64,000 nt of DNA. It comes from Thermostichus lividus PCC 6715 (lineage in GTDB: Bacteria > Cyanobacteriota > Cyanobacteriia > Thermosynechococcales > Thermosynechococcaceae). Both the position numbers and the translations under genes were made by a program. The DNA is taken from positions 1,922,001 through 1,986,000 of the forward strand of contig NZ_CP018092.1 of NCBI RefSeq assembly GCF_002754935.1, written 5' to 3'. This document shows, piece after piece, positions 1 to 9,950 of the stretch. Under the pieces are notes generated by a model. That model was not told the origin of the DNA and did no database searches. It was given only the letters and a program-made list of their open reading frames with translations. How positions within the stretch are numbered: the stretch's first letter is position 1; each line of letters begins with the position of its first letter.

Positions 1-2044
1 GGCCAGTAAAGAAGTCAAAGAACCGAAACCCAGCAGGCAGGGTTACCCCAGCGTACTGGTTAAACATAATGCTGCGCAGCGCTGCTTGGGGGGTACCGTG
101 GTGGTGGGTGGTGGCGAGGCAGGCAACGGGTTGGTAACCGCCGGTATCTTGGCCAGGATAGGGCTGCACAAAGGGATCGGGAATGCTGGAGTTAATAGTG
201 GTGCCCGCCGCTTTGTAGTGGTAAATGGCGGTGGCTTGCACGGCGGCGAGGTCATCGCGCAGGGTGCGATGCTGGTAAAACTCGTTGCGGCGGTTGTTGT
301 CGGCAGTGTTGCCTGCGGGCGGGTCGAGGGGTTTACCGAGTTCAAGACGTTCACCCACAATCACCCGTAGCCCTTCTTGGCGGGCGCGGCGCTCCCAGTA
401 ACCATCGAGGCCGACTTCGGTGCGGCGATCGACCTCGGCAGAGGCGGGGACGGTATTGCGCAGCAGGAGTTGGTTAGTGCTGGGAATTTGGCTGCCAATT
501 AGGGTGCCGGGCGGCACGACGCGATCGGCAAATTCTGCGGCTACGGCAGGATCATTCTCAAGGGCATCGCGAGTGACGTTGGCATAGACCGGTTTAGGCC
601 CGTAGCGATCGTCGGCGCGGTAGGTATCATCCACGTAGGGCTTTGAGACCTGCTGGTTGGAGAAACGCCCTGTGCCGCCGCTGTCTGCTGGACCATAAAA
701 CTGCTGGTTCCAGTTGCTCGCCCGAAAACTGGCGTTACTGGTGTCTGTCGCACGCGAACGACTGCGATCTTGAGTTACAATCAGCACCGGATTCAGGGCG
801 AGTTGGGCCGGTTGGCTAACGGAATCGACAACAGAGTCACGGCTGGCTCGAAACTGCGTATTTTGGCCGGGGGGGTCGCTATCACCAGTGGTGTAGGGGC
901 TGGCTGGTGGCTCGCGGTAGGAGTGCACCGTGGTGATGCCGTTGGTGTTATTGTCCCGCAGGGTACCGGCAATAAACTGTCCTTGGAACACGGGTTCTGT
1001 GGTATTGCCATCGCGATCCATGTCGTAAATATCCGGAACCTGGGCGGCGGTAATTTCTGAGGCGGCACGGGTATAGATGCAGGAGTTGGGGGAGCTGACA
1101 AGATAGGCGGTGAAGTTGTTGCCGCCACCCACAAAAATACTCCCCTCTGTGTGTATGGCACCATTCCAGCGGAAGGGCGGCCCTGGAAAAATTTCAAGGT
1201 CATTGCGGAACCATGCCCCCCACTTATTGCCGCGATCTAACTCGCGCTCTTGCACAAAATCAAGGGTGGCAAGGGCTTGACCGCCATTGCGGTTTTCATA
1301 GACAAAGGCGTTGACCTGAAAGTTCTTGCGCAAACTAGCGGTGCCAATACTATCCCACCCTGCTTCTGCGCTGCCAGCGGCGGTGCCACCCACACTTGCA
1401 CACTGACCACCCGCTTCAGAAATATTCAGAGCGCGGTTACGGGTGACTAAGGCGGCGGCTTTGGCAGCATCGCTTTGGTTGATTTGGGTATCGTTGGGGC
1501 GGGTCATCAAAATGGAGTAGGCGACAATGGAGTTGGGGGTAGGCTGAAAGACCCACGCGTTATCCACCGCGCCATCGCCATTGATGTCAATTCGCTGTTC
1601 GTCGGCAAGGGTGTAGGGGTCAGGGTTTGCGCCCTCGTTGAGCATGAGTTCCTGTAGCCGCGCCTCGCCGGGTACCCCACTGGGACGGCGGGGTTCGCGG
1701 GTAAAGAGGTATTCCAGTTTGGCTTTGGCACGGTCAATGGCCGGGGTGGCGGCGTTGAGGACTTGAATATCTTGACGTTCGCCGGACACTTGGCTGGTGC
1801 GATTCAGGGTGCGCAGCATCAGGGCACCCACCGTTAGGGTCAGCACCAAGATAACGATGATGGCGGTGGGCAACACAAAACCTGCCCGGCCAAAGCGCGC
1901 GGGTCGCCCTCGGCGTTGTCGCAGCACTGGCGAAAGGCGACGCTGTAACCACAGCCGCAGTTGATAGAAAAGATGGCGAATGCTGCGAATCAGTTTGCGA
2001 TACTGCCGTTTAGAGAGGCCAAAGCGTCGGTGCTGCTGAGTCAT
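1..2044 (-). CDS. hpsA: HpsA-like hormogonium polysaccharide/secretion protein, C-terminus cut by window edge
   Basis: The minus-strand frame beginning at the ATG at 2042-2044 (MTQQHRRFGLS...) stays open to base 1, giving about 680 residues; the stop lies outside the window. A basic N-terminus of about 50 residues leads into a single hydrophobic segment (AGFVLPTAIIVILVLTLTVG) and then NRTSQ...NAATPAIDRAKAKLEYLF. These are the features I know from HpsA-family proteins, which carry a pilin-like N-terminal membrane anchor and a large exported domain and are linked in filamentous cyanobacteria to polysaccharide secretion and gliding. The role in a unicellular species is unknown. The gene is divergent from priA, with a 228-bp AT-rich gap that must hold both promoters. 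Family call is from recognition only. Confidence 0.7.
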   Translation of the reverse strand, partial: MTQQHRRFGLSKRQYRKLIRSIRHLFYQLRLWLQRRLSPVLRQRRGRPARFGRAGFVLPTAIIVILVLTLTVGALMLRTLNRTSQVSGERQDIQVLNAATPAIDRAKAKLEYLFTREPRRPSGVPGEARLQELMLNEGANPDPYTLADEQRIDINGDGAVDNAWVFQPTPNSIVAYSILMTRPNDTQINQSDAAKAAALVTRNRALNISEAGGQCASVGGTAAGSAEAGWDSIGTASLRKNFQVNAFVYENRNGGQALATLDFVQERELDRGNKWGAWFRNDLEIFPGPPFRWNGAIHTEGSIFVGGGNNFTAYLVSSPNSCIYTRAASEITAAQVPDIYDMDRDGNTTEPVFQGQFIAGTLRDNNTNGITTVHSYREPPASPYTTGDSDPPGQNTQFRASRDSVVDSVSQPAQLALNPVLIVTQDRSRSRATDTSNASFRASNWNQQFYGPADSGGTGRFSNQQVSKPYVDDTYRADDRYGPKPVYANVTRDALENDPAVAAEFADRVVPPGTLIGSQIPSTNQLLLRNTVPASAEVDRRTEVGLDGYWERRARQEGLRVIVGERLELGKPLDPPAGNTADNNRRNEFYQHRTLRDDLAAVQATAIYHYKAAGTTINSSIPDPFVQPYPGQDTGGYQPVACLATTHHHGTPQAALRSIMFNQYAGVTLPAGFRFFDFFTG

Positions 2045-2272
2045 AGGGTAACCTTATGAAAGACAAGCAAGGAGCGGTGATCGGAACCGGCAAGGGTTTA
2101 CTTTAGTGTGGTTATTTTTTCTTAAAAAATTTCATGGTGACGGTGGGCTCTTCATAAAATTTTACTTTTTGTGGTTTAGGGGTGAGCGTCTCAGGGGATG
2201 TTGCCCTTGATCGCGTGCCACCCGCCAAGAATCTTGGATATGCCGCAACACTATATGCTCTAATTTTGTATT

Positions 2273-4758
2273 TTGACGGCTGCGATGGTCATTGGTGGTG
2301 ACTTAGATCACGGGCGAGAGGAGCGCTTGACATCGTCTGTTGCACCTACGCTGGGGCAGTGGGTGAGTGTGCTCGTGGATTGCCCAGGGGTGGAGGAGGC
2401 CTATACCTACGGGGTGCCGGCGGGCTGGACCGTGGCGGCGGGGGACATTGTGGAGGTGCCCTTTGGCCAACAACTGCTGCGGGGAATTGTCTTGCAGGTG
2501 CTAAGCGATTTGCCGGAGGCGGTGGCCGCAGAGCAGGTGCGGCCGTTGACGGCGGTGGTGGGTACCTCGTTTTTGCCGGTGGGCTACTGGCACGTCCTAG
2601 AGCAGGTGGCCGCCTATTACTGTACGCCGCTGATACAGGTGGTACGGACGGCGTTACCGCCGGGGGTGTTGGGGCGATCGCAACGGCGGCTGCGGTTACG
2701 CACAACGGCGATACCGCCCCTATCGGTCGGGGCGCAACAGGTGCTCACGTTTTTGCAAAAGAGTGCGACGGGGGACTACAGTCTGCGCTATGTGGCGCAG
2801 CACGTGCCGCGATCGCAGCGGGGGATTGCTGAGTTAGTGCGCCTTGGGGTGGTTGAGGTCTATTGGGCTGCGCCACCTCAAGCACAGGCGCAGTGGCAAC
2901 AGGCGGTGGTGCTGTTGCGCTGCGATGGGGCTGATCTGAGCGATCGCCAACGCCGGATTGTGGACTATTTACGGCAACAGCCCCAAGACTGTTGGCTGCA
3001 AGACCTATTGCGGGCTACGGGCAGCAGTCCTAAAACGATCCAACGCTTGGTAGAGCGCGGGTACGTGGCCATTGTGGCGCGGCAGCGCTGTCGCCTTGAT
3101 CAGGGGATGGCAGTACCAGCGGATCAGCCGCAAGGGTTGACGTTGGCGCAGCAGAGCGCTCTAGCGGCAATTGTGGCCAGCTTAGGACGGACGCAGGAGT
3201 TTTTGCTGCACGGTGTGACGGGGTCTGGCAAAACTGAGGTGTATTTACAGGCGATTGGGGCGTGCTTGGCGCAGGGGCGATCGGCGCTGCTATTGGTGCC
3301 AGAAATTGGCTTGACTCCCCAGCTAACGGATCGGGTGCGGGCACGCTTTGGCGATCGGGTGGTGGTGTACCACAGTGGCCTCAGTGATGGCGAGCGCTAC
3401 GATACGTGGCGGCTGACGCTATTGGCAGAGCCACGGGTGGTGATTGGCACCCGGTCGGCAATTTTGCTGCCCCTTGCGGGGTTGGGGCTAATTGTGCTGG
3501 ATGAGGAGCACGACAGTGGCTACAAGCAGGATCAACCGCAGCCCTGTTACCATGCCCGCACGGTGGCGCGGTGGCGATCGCAACAGGATCAGTGCCCCTT
3601 AATTTTAGGGTCTGCCACGCCAGCCCTGAGCACCTGGCAGGGTGCCCAAGCGGGGCACATCACCTACTTGAGTTTGCCCGAGCGCATTCATGCGGTGCCC
3701 CTCCCCCCCATCACGGTTGTGGATATGCGCGAGGAGTTGCGGCGGGGGAACCGCACCATGTTTAGCCGCCTGCTGCAAAATGCCCTAAAACACCTGCCGC
3801 AACAGCAGGCACAGGCCATTCTGTTTATTCAGCGGCGCGGCCACAGCACCTTTGTGTCCTGCCGCAGTTGTGGCAGTGCCATTGACTGCCCCCATTGCAG
3901 TGTCTCCCTGACGGTGCATCTGCACGATCAGCATAGCCAGGTGCTGCGCTGTCACTATTGCAATTACAGCCAAGGGGTGCCGCAGCGCTGCCCAGTCTGC
4001 GATTCGCCGTACCTCAAGCCCTTTGGCAGCGGTACCCAGCGTGTGGTGGCCGAGCTCAATCGCCTTTTTCCAGATCTGCGGGTGCTGCGGTTTGACAGTG
4101 ACACCACCCAGCGCAAGGGAGCGCATCGCCAGCTGCTTGCAGCGTTTGCCGCGGGGGAGGCCGATGTTATGGTGGGCACCCAAATGCTGACCAAGGGGAT
4201 TGATTTACCCCAGGTGGCTCTGGTGGGGATTCTAGCAGCGGATGGGCTGCTCCATTTGCCCGACTATCAAGCGGCAGAGCGCACGTTTCAAATTCTCACG
4301 CAAGTGGCGGGGCGATCGGGGCGAGGGCACCTGCCCGGACAGGTGATTTTGCAAACCTATGTGCCCGAGCATCCCGTGATTGGTGCGGTTAAAGCCTACG
4401 CTTGGCAGGAGTTTGCCCAGCAGGAACTCGCCAGCCGTGAACCCCTCGGATACCCCCCCATTGCCAGTTGATTTTGCTGCGCCTCAGTAGCAAGGATGGC
4501 GATCGCGTTGCTGCCACCGCGGCCATGGTGGCGGATCAGTTGGTTGCACTACCACCGATGCAAACTGGGGACTGGCAGGTACTCGGCCCCGCCCCAGCGG
4601 CGATCGCCAAAATTGCCGAGCGCTACCGCTGGCAAATTCTCCTCAAGGGGCGGTTTGGCACCCTAGCCACCCTCAGCCCCCACCTGATCACCCTCAAGGA
4701 GCAGTGCCCGCGGGAGGTACGCTTAAGTATTGATGTTGACCCCTTGAACTTCCTCTAG
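2273..4758 (+). CDS. priA: primosomal protein N' (replication restart helicase PriA), frameshifted
   Basis: PriA reloads the replisome at stalled forks. The first frame (2273-4471) holds the N-terminal DNA-binding region (WVSVLVDCPGVEEAYTYGVP), Walker A GVTGSGKTEVYL, the DEEH box (LDEEHDSGYKQD), the zinc-binding cysteines (CRSCG, CPHC, CHYC, CPVC) and helicase motifs V-VI, then stops after REPLGYPPIAS. The missing C-terminus (LILLRLSSKDGDRV... to DVDPLNFL) continues in the -1 frame to 4758. One extra C in the C7 run at 4453-4459 restores a continuous protein of about 828 residues. The start is either TTG 2273 or ATG 2285. The 3' end overlaps convergent cruF by 36 bp. The essential-type function argues that the break is a sequencing error rather than a true pseudogene. 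Confidence 0.93.
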
Positions 4759-5631
4759 GGGGGTGGCATCGGCACTCCACCACAGCGCAACCACAGGAAC
4801 CACCCCCAGCACTACCCCTAGGGTCGTGGGAATCCAAAACCGCTGGTCCAGGGCCGTGAGAGTAATCATAGCCCCAAAGGCAAAGTTCACAAGATAAATA
4901 ACAAGGGGGGTAATGAGTTGTGTACGGTTCACCACCATGGGTTTAGGCCACCACGCCACTAGCCCCAAGCCCATAAACACGGCAGCAGTGCCCGTCCAAC
5001 CTAAAATATTGCGGTAGGGCATCCCAAAAAATTCGCCGACATCCTGAAACTGCCAGAAGGGCACCGCAGTTTGACTCATGGCGGGATCCAAAACGAAATC
5101 CCACGCGGTCAAAAAAATGGCGGCCAGCCCCACTGTGATCACCCCTGCCCCAAGACCGATCCGCTTTCCCTCCCGCAGCGGGCGGCTGATAAAACCGCTG
5201 TAGGCCAACAGGAAGGTCACCAGCCCCATATAAAACCATGACAGTGGAATGGTGAAGGGCACCAACCCCGCAACCTTGTAGCCTAAGCCACTGAGGTAGC
5301 CATAGTGACCAAAGGGAAAGCCCGTGCTTGTCCCTAGCAATTCACTGGTTAAGGAGATGCCAAGGGCGGGTAGTAAAAACCCCAAGAGTTTGCCAAGGCC
5401 AAAGTTGCGGTAGGCGTGCAGGGCGATCGCCACCGCCCCCAGCACAATATACACCACACCACCGCTCCCCATACTGAGTTGAAAGAGCTGCTGCCCCCAC
5501 GGCGGCAACGCGAGAATAAATTCTGGATGGGGCACCACTAGCAGTAAGCCCGCCAAGCCAAAGGCCATGGCCATAATATGACTGATGAGGCAAACTTGCT
5601 CAGCACGGTAGAGGCGGTTGATGGGTTTCAT
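4723..5631 (-). CDS. cruF: carotenoid 1',2'-hydratase (gamma-carotene 1'-hydroxylase) CruF
   Basis: This 302-residue polytopic membrane protein has about seven hydrophobic segments. The segment GTSTGFPFGHYGYLSGLGYK followed by VPFTIPLSWFYMG is the signature I associate with the CruF family, also annotated as a carotenoid biosynthesis protein. CruF hydrates the psi end of gamma-carotene-type carotenoids, the first step towards myxol glycosides, in the cell's membranes. The start is ATG at 5629-5631, and length is normal for the family. No other carotenoid gene is adjacent; its 3' end overlaps priA by 36 bp. Confidence 0.88.
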   Translation of the reverse strand: MKPINRLYRAEQVCLISHIMAMAFGLAGLLLVVPHPEFILALPPWGQQLFQLSMGSGGVVYIVLGAVAIALHAYRNFGLGKLLGFLLPALGISLTSELLGTSTGFPFGHYGYLSGLGYKVAGLVPFTIPLSWFYMGLVTFLLAYSGFISRPLREGKRIGLGAGVITVGLAAIFLTAWDFVLDPAMSQTAVPFWQFQDVGEFFGMPYRNILGWTGTAAVFMGLGLVAWWPKPMVVNRTQLITPLVIYLVNFAFGAMITLTALDQRFWIPTTLGVVLGVVPVVALWWSADATPLEEVQGVNINT

Positions 5632-5712
5632 AGGGGCAGTCTCAACAACAAGGGGTAGCGACCCTGTTTACAAATGTTTATAATGTATCACCTCAAGGCA
5701 AGAAGATTCTCC

Positions 5713-6252
5713 CTACTCTGGGGAGACGTGGTAAGTTACTGCTAAAAATGCTGCCACACTGGCGGCTAGTTGTTGAAAATTTGGCTCAATTTGCTGTCCT
5801 AAGTAGTCTTCAACGGTTCGGGCAATTATCCCCGCCAGAAATGAGGGCACCCCATGAATGTGTTTCGGGTCAATGCGGAGGTGCCCGCGGCTGGTAATGA
5901 TCGTGCCATCGGCAGTGGCAATAAATTGGTTTTCCCCTTGGCAGTCAATCGCCTCAGTAAAAGCGTGGGGGGCAATGCGCCACTGCGTGCGATAGCCTTG
6001 ATCATCCCAGTGGGAGTAGTCCGTCCACGACAGCATCGCCTCACTGAGGAGGGCACGCGCCGCCGCAGGAATTTCACCACCGCCATGCCAGACTAAGACC
6101 ATATCCAAGGTATTGGGCTGTTCTGAGCGTTCTTTGAGATCAATCTGGCGGACATTGGGCATCCACGCCACCAGTTCCGGCAGGCGATCGCGATAGGTGC
6201 GATACACTTGCTCGCGAGGGTAGGGGAGTTGCACTTGGCTAGAGATTTCCAT
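5713..6252 (-). CDS. SRPBCC (START/polyketide cyclase-like) family protein
   Basis: The 179-residue product begins MEISSQVQLPYPREQVYRTYRDRLPELV and has the layout of small SRPBCC proteins: a strand, a helix carrying the RDRLPELVAWMP stretch, a beta-rich middle and a long C-terminal helix. Such proteins bind hydrophobic ligands, but the ligand cannot be read from the sequence. I chose the ATG at 6250-6252 rather than an upstream in-frame ATG at 6285 because the upstream start would overlap the ion-channel gene; this start sits 4 bp after that gene's stop. The two genes therefore probably form one transcript. Confidence 0.7.
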   Translation of the reverse strand: MEISSQVQLPYPREQVYRTYRDRLPELVAWMPNVRQIDLKERSEQPNTLDMVLVWHGGGEIPAAARALLSEAMLSWTDYSHWDDQGYRTQWRIAPHAFTEAIDCQGENQFIATADGTIITSRGHLRIDPKHIHGVPSFLAGIIARTVEDYLGQQIEPNFQQLAASVAAFLAVTYHVSPE

Positions 6253-6256
6253 GGGG

Positions 6257-7716
6257 CTAACTCCACTGCGGACATTGCCGTGCAATCATAACAACGTAGT
6301 CCCCTAACTGTAACGGATAGTCTGCCGGAGGGTTGACATAGGTTTGGCGACGGCCATCTGTACGGCGCTCCACCGCAATGAGTAGAGCATCGTACTCTTT
6401 TTTCAAGTAGCTTTGTACCTGCCAAAAGGACTGCGAGGCCAATGGAGCCGGCAAGGGCAAGCGATAAAACTGATTTCCCACCTGTACTGTAATTAGCTCG
6501 GCAAACACATCCATCGCGCCCTGGTTGCGCACCGCATTCCCAATCAGGTGTCCGGCCATTTCATCAGCCACCACCACGTCCTCTACCCCCGCGGCCTGCA
6601 ACTGCACATTGTTATTGCGATCTAACAGTTGGGCACAGGTGTAAATGCTAGGGTTTAGTTTTTCAATCGTGAGGGCGGCCAACACCGTGCGGGCATCACG
6701 GTCTTGGTCACTACGGGGTTGACTGGTGTCTGCCAAAAGAATCGCCCGCGACGCATGGTAAATTTGCACTTTTTCCAGAACATCGATGCGGGTATAGTCT
6801 CCCTGATAAAAGTACAGGCGGTTTTGATCCACGGAGCGCAGTTCATTGAGGGGTAGTTGCTCTAGCTCCACCACAATGACAATGGGAGCGTGGCGAGTTT
6901 GCTGATCGCTCTGTAATTCTTGCAGCACAAGGGGGGCACTGCGATTCCAACCACAGAGAATAATGTGGTTGCGCAGTTCATCAAGGTCAAAGTTTTTAAT
7001 GTTCATAACGGACTGCAGGCGTTTCACCATCAAGGCAGAGATCAAACCGGTAAAAACGGCAAAGAGGGTTACTCCTGCCAGCACGACCACAAGGGTGATG
7101 ACGCGCCCAGCCTGGGTTTGCGGATAGGCACCAATCGGCTCTGCCGAGATGAGTGAGAAGAAGCTGTACCACAGGGCATCCCCTAAGTTTTGAATGTCGG
7201 GGTTACTCGTTCCTTCGATGATATAAAAGGCTAGCCCCCCAAAGAGCATGATCAACACAATCATTAACAGCGCCGAAATTTGGACACTGTACACGCCGGA
7301 GACCTGCGGTGAAAGGTAATGCAGGTTACGGTTGATGAGAATGGCAGCGCGCGGCAGCCGCAGCAGCGGTAGCAGGCGGAATAGGGTTAGCTGTGGTGGC
7401 ATGGGTAAGATGGCAATGATATCCAGCCAATAGTGGCGGAAAAATCGCTTTTTTTGCGGGCGATCGCAAACCGTACAAATAGCTCAATAAAAAAACACAT
7501 CCGCAGGGGCAGCTCTGCCAGCATCAGGACAACGTTAGGTCGTCCTTGCCCCACCCATAAGATATCCACCACGACCAACACGGCAGAGGTAAGAATTAAG
7601 ATGACTAACCCCACCTCCACCCGCGGGGAGTGAATAAAAAAGTCAAGCTGCTGACGTAGGCGACCGCGTCCCATGGGTATCCCCAAATGTCCTCGTAAGG
7701 GGCGATCGCCCACCAA
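6257..7716 (-). CDS. voltage-sensor-type ion channel with RCK/TrkA-N domain, frameshifted
   Basis: Two minus-strand frames together make one channel protein. The upstream frame (from 7716, or ATG 7674) encodes the S1-S3 region ending FVRFAIARKK. The downstream frame supplies RFFRHYWLDIIAILP, an arginine-rich S4-like stretch (LLPLLRLPRAAILINR), two pore helices, and an NAD-binding RCK/TrkA-N domain (HIILCGWNRSAPLVLQEL). The frames join if the A7 run (plus-strand T7 at 7449-7455) had eight bases. The expected TxGYG selectivity filter is replaced by SLISAEPIGAYPQT, so ion selectivity is uncertain. It is upstream of, and closely spaced with, the SRPBCC gene. Confidence 0.8.
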
Positions 7717-7730
7717 TGGCAGGATAACTC

Positions 7731-7979
7731 CTACGTGGGAATTAATTCACCAGGGCGTAAACGCGACCACCGACCTTGCTCTTCCATGAAACTAGCACAG
7801 CCGACCACATCCCACTCCAGTTGAATTTCGTCACCGTAGGTGCGGATATTGACGTTAATAGTGGGTTCAATGGGCGTGAAGTCTGGGGCTAGGGTCAGGT
7901 GGGGCTGCTGATGCTGTGCTTCAACCGCATGGTAGGTGGTGCAGCGATCCACAAGGGCACAATTGACACAGATGCACAT
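7731..7979 (-). CDS. ycf34: Ycf34 family protein
   Basis: The 82-residue protein begins MCICVNCALVDRCTTYHAVE; its CxCxxC...C cysteine pattern is the hallmark of Ycf34. The family is shared by cyanobacteria and red-algal plastids, and the cyanobacterial member has been reported to bind an Fe-S cluster and to affect photosynthetic electron transport. The start was set at the ATG at 7977-7979 because conservation begins there; an in-frame ATG seven codons upstream is less likely. It lies 14 bp upstream of the channel gene's first start codon and may be cotranscribed with it. Confidence 0.88.
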   Translation of the reverse strand: MCICVNCALVDRCTTYHAVEAQHQQPHLTLAPDFTPIEPTINVNIRTYGDEIQLEWDVVGCASFMEEQGRWSRLRPGELIPT

Positions 7980-8021
7980 AGCGGATTCTCCCAATGCCAT
8001 GCATTTACTCTAACGCATCCC

Positions 8022-8858
8022 TTAAGGTCGCCAAGGAAACTGTTGGAAGTTGGGGGGACGCTTTTCTAAAAATGCCTGCTTCCCTTCCGCACTTTCTTGG
8101 CTGAGGTAGTACAGCAGCGTGGCATTACCCGCCAATTCTTGCAAACCCGCTTGACCGTCACAGTCCGCATTAAAGGCCGATTTCAGGCAGCGAATCGCCA
8201 AGGGACTATGGCCGAGAATCTCCTTTGCCCAGCGAACTCCCTCCGCTTCCAGTTCTGCCACCGGCACAACCGTATTCACTAGCCCCATCTCTAGGGCTTG
8301 GGCAGCAGTGTACTGACGGCAGAGAAACCAGATTTCACGGGCTTTCTTTTGCCCCACAATTCGGGCAAGGTAGCTGGCGCCAAACCCACCATCAAAGCTA
8401 CCTACCCGAGGACCGGTCTGGCCAAAAATGGCATTCTCCGCGGCAATCGTGAGGTCACACACCAAATGCAGCACATGCCCCCCACCGATGGCATAGCCGG
8501 CCACCAGCGCAATGACGACCTTCGGTAAGCTGCGAATTTGCCGTTGCAAGTCCAATACATTTAGCCGTGCCACCCCCTGCGCATCTAAGTAGCCTGCCTC
8601 ACCGCGAATACTCTGATCGCCACCAGCGCAGAAGGCATACTTCCCATCCGTATGCGGGCCGGCTCCGGTCAAGAGGACAACGCCAATGCTCGGATCATTG
8701 CGAGCATCCTCAAAGGCATGGCTCATCTCAGCAATGGTTTGGGGGCGAAAGGCATTCCGCTTGTGGGGGCGGTTAATGGTGATTTTGGCTATGCCTGCTG
8801 CTTTGTGATAGAGAATATCGCTGTAGCAGTCTATGGGTTGCCAAAGAACATCGCTCAT
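8022..8858 (-). CDS. menB: 1,4-dihydroxy-2-naphthoyl-CoA synthase MenB
   Basis: MenB closes the second ring of the naphthoquinone by converting o-succinylbenzoyl-CoA to 1,4-dihydroxy-2-naphthoyl-CoA, in phylloquinone synthesis for photosystem I. The 278-residue crotonase-fold protein shows [14 protein letters not shown], the oxyanion-hole segment [21 protein letters not shown], and [21 protein letters not shown], all typical of MenB rather than other enoyl-CoA hydratases. The C-terminal [13 protein letters not shown] is also characteristic. Start ATG 8856-8858 (MSDVLWQ) fits the family better than an upstream in-frame Met at 8873. Confidence 0.95.
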   Translation of the reverse strand: MSDVLWQPIDCYSDILYHKAAGIAKITINRPHKRNAFRPQTIAEMSHAFEDARNDPSIGVVLLTGAGPHTDGKYAFCAGGDQSIRGEAGYLDAQGVARLNVLDLQRQIRSLPKVVIALVAGYAIGGGHVLHLVCDLTIAAENAIFGQTGPRVGSFDGGFGASYLARIVGQKKAREIWFLCRQYTAAQALEMGLVNTVVPVAELEAEGVRWAKEILGHSPLAIRCLKSAFNADCDGQAGLQELAGNATLLYYLSQESAEGKQAFLEKRPPNFQQFPWRP

Positions 8859-8895
8859 AAATTTCAATGTCAACGGATCAATGTCAACGGAGAGC

Positions 8896-9291
8896 TTAGC
8901 GGGAGCCTTTTAGTTGTTTGACTTGCTCGGTGGTCAAAATGGTTAGCATTTCAGCTTGGGTGTCTTGCATCACTTTGTTCATTTGTGTTTTCTGCTCTGG
9001 CCGTAGTGCCACCATATCCATGGCTTCACCCGTGGACTTACCTTGCTTAATGGCATTGCGGAACAGGCGCTGTTGATTGCTGTCGAGGATGCCTAAAATA
9101 CGCTCGTTGGTTTTCATCGTCAGCCGCAGTAGGGCTTGTTTTTGCGTCACACTGAGGTTGAGTTTTTGCATCTGAGCCGCCGTTAGTAGGCCACCGCCAC
9201 TTTGGCCAACAGCCACAGGGACGACAAGAGCACCGCTCAGACTCACGATCAAGGCGATCGCCACCACAACATTTTGCCGATTGAATTTCAT
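8896..9291 (-). CDS. small exported Spy/CpxP-like protein
   Basis: This is a 131-residue protein with a clear signal peptide ([29 protein letters not shown]) and a helical remainder rich in Q, K and M. The LxxEQxxQ-type spacing ([24 protein letters not shown]) resembles LTxxQ-motif periplasmic proteins of the Spy/CpxP type, which act as periplasmic chaperones or stress sensors. Start taken at ATG 9289-9291; a Met three codons upstream is an alternative. It lies directly upstream of menB on the same strand with a 37-bp gap. The functional link to menB is not evident. Confidence 0.6.
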   Translation of the reverse strand: MKFNRQNVVVAIALIVSLSGALVVPVAVGQSGGGLLTAAQMQKLNLSVTQKQALLRLTMKTNERILGILDSNQQRLFRNAIKQGKSTGEAMDMVALRPEQKTQMNKVMQDTQAEMLTILTTEQVKQLKGSR

Positions 9292-9950
9292 AACAGCCAC
9301 ACCACGGGCGATACCTCCATGCTAGCAGAGTGCTTCGCCAGCCATGACTTTACAAATACTTAATCTCGACACTGCCCCGTTCCGGGTACAGCGCGAGCCT
9401 TCCCGTCTAAGACGTAAATTGAGGTGGGTTTTGCTTTGCCATGGTTTTGATAAAACAAATTCCTTTGACTTCTCCCCTCCTTGAAAGAGAGGGGATTCCC
9501 AAAGGATGCTACGCAACGGGCTGAAGCCGCATTGCTTCGCTTTTCCCTTGAGCTGTCACCCACAACTTAATGCGGGTGGGGGCAGTCAAAGACCCCCTAC
9601 TCACCTCAAGCATTTCTGCTATTGGGACTACGTTTATGTTTCGGTTCGTGGTTTCGCGCTTTTCAACACTAGCCAATTCGATACGCTCAACATCCTGCCA
9701 TTGCTTGCAGTGGTTTAGGCTTGCCGCCAAAGCGGTAGTGACTTACTTGCCGGGATTTCTCCGTACTAGGATGTTTCTTCGCGTAGTTGATACGCCTACT
9801 TTCCACGTCTATAGTTTAACACATAGAGAGGGCTAAAGCCCCCTGAGTTGGCTGTATCCCCTCGCTAAAGCGGAGGGGTTTTAGCCCGCCCACATCACTC
9901 CTATAATCTAAGCTAGAAATTAGACCCTAACATCAACGGTCACTTGGGTT
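9292..9950. other. 659-bp intergenic stretch with degraded mobile-element sequence
   Basis: No intact gene is visible between the Spy-like gene and the hybrid kinase. Short open frames occur on both strands but none has a recognisable domain or a good ribosome binding site. Most of the stretch is explained by the transposon relic at 9465-9885. The outer 60-180 bp on each side must contain the promoters for the flanking divergent genes. Confidence 0.6.
9465..9885 (-). mobile_element. relic or non-autonomous IS200/IS605 (IS1341-type) element
   Basis: Read on the minus strand, a subterminal hairpin at 9858-9878 (CCCCTC stem, TAAA loop, followed by TTTTAGCCC on the plus strand) marks one end. 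A second hairpin at 9474-9494, directly followed on the minus strand by GGGGAGAAGTCAA, marks the other. Hairpin ends without terminal inverted repeats, and a right end ending in ...GTCAA, are typical of cyanobacterial TnpB-only IS elements. The roughly 360 bp between them keep only short open frames (such as WVTAQGKSEAMRLQPVA on the minus strand) and no TnpB catalytic motifs, so this is a deletion derivative. The relic is called from end structure only. Confidence 0.42.

Noticed and set aside
5854-6096. Plus-strand ORF opposite the SRPBCC gene
   Set aside because: It is antisense to a gene with clear domain character, has no ribosome binding site and has no recognisable sequence.
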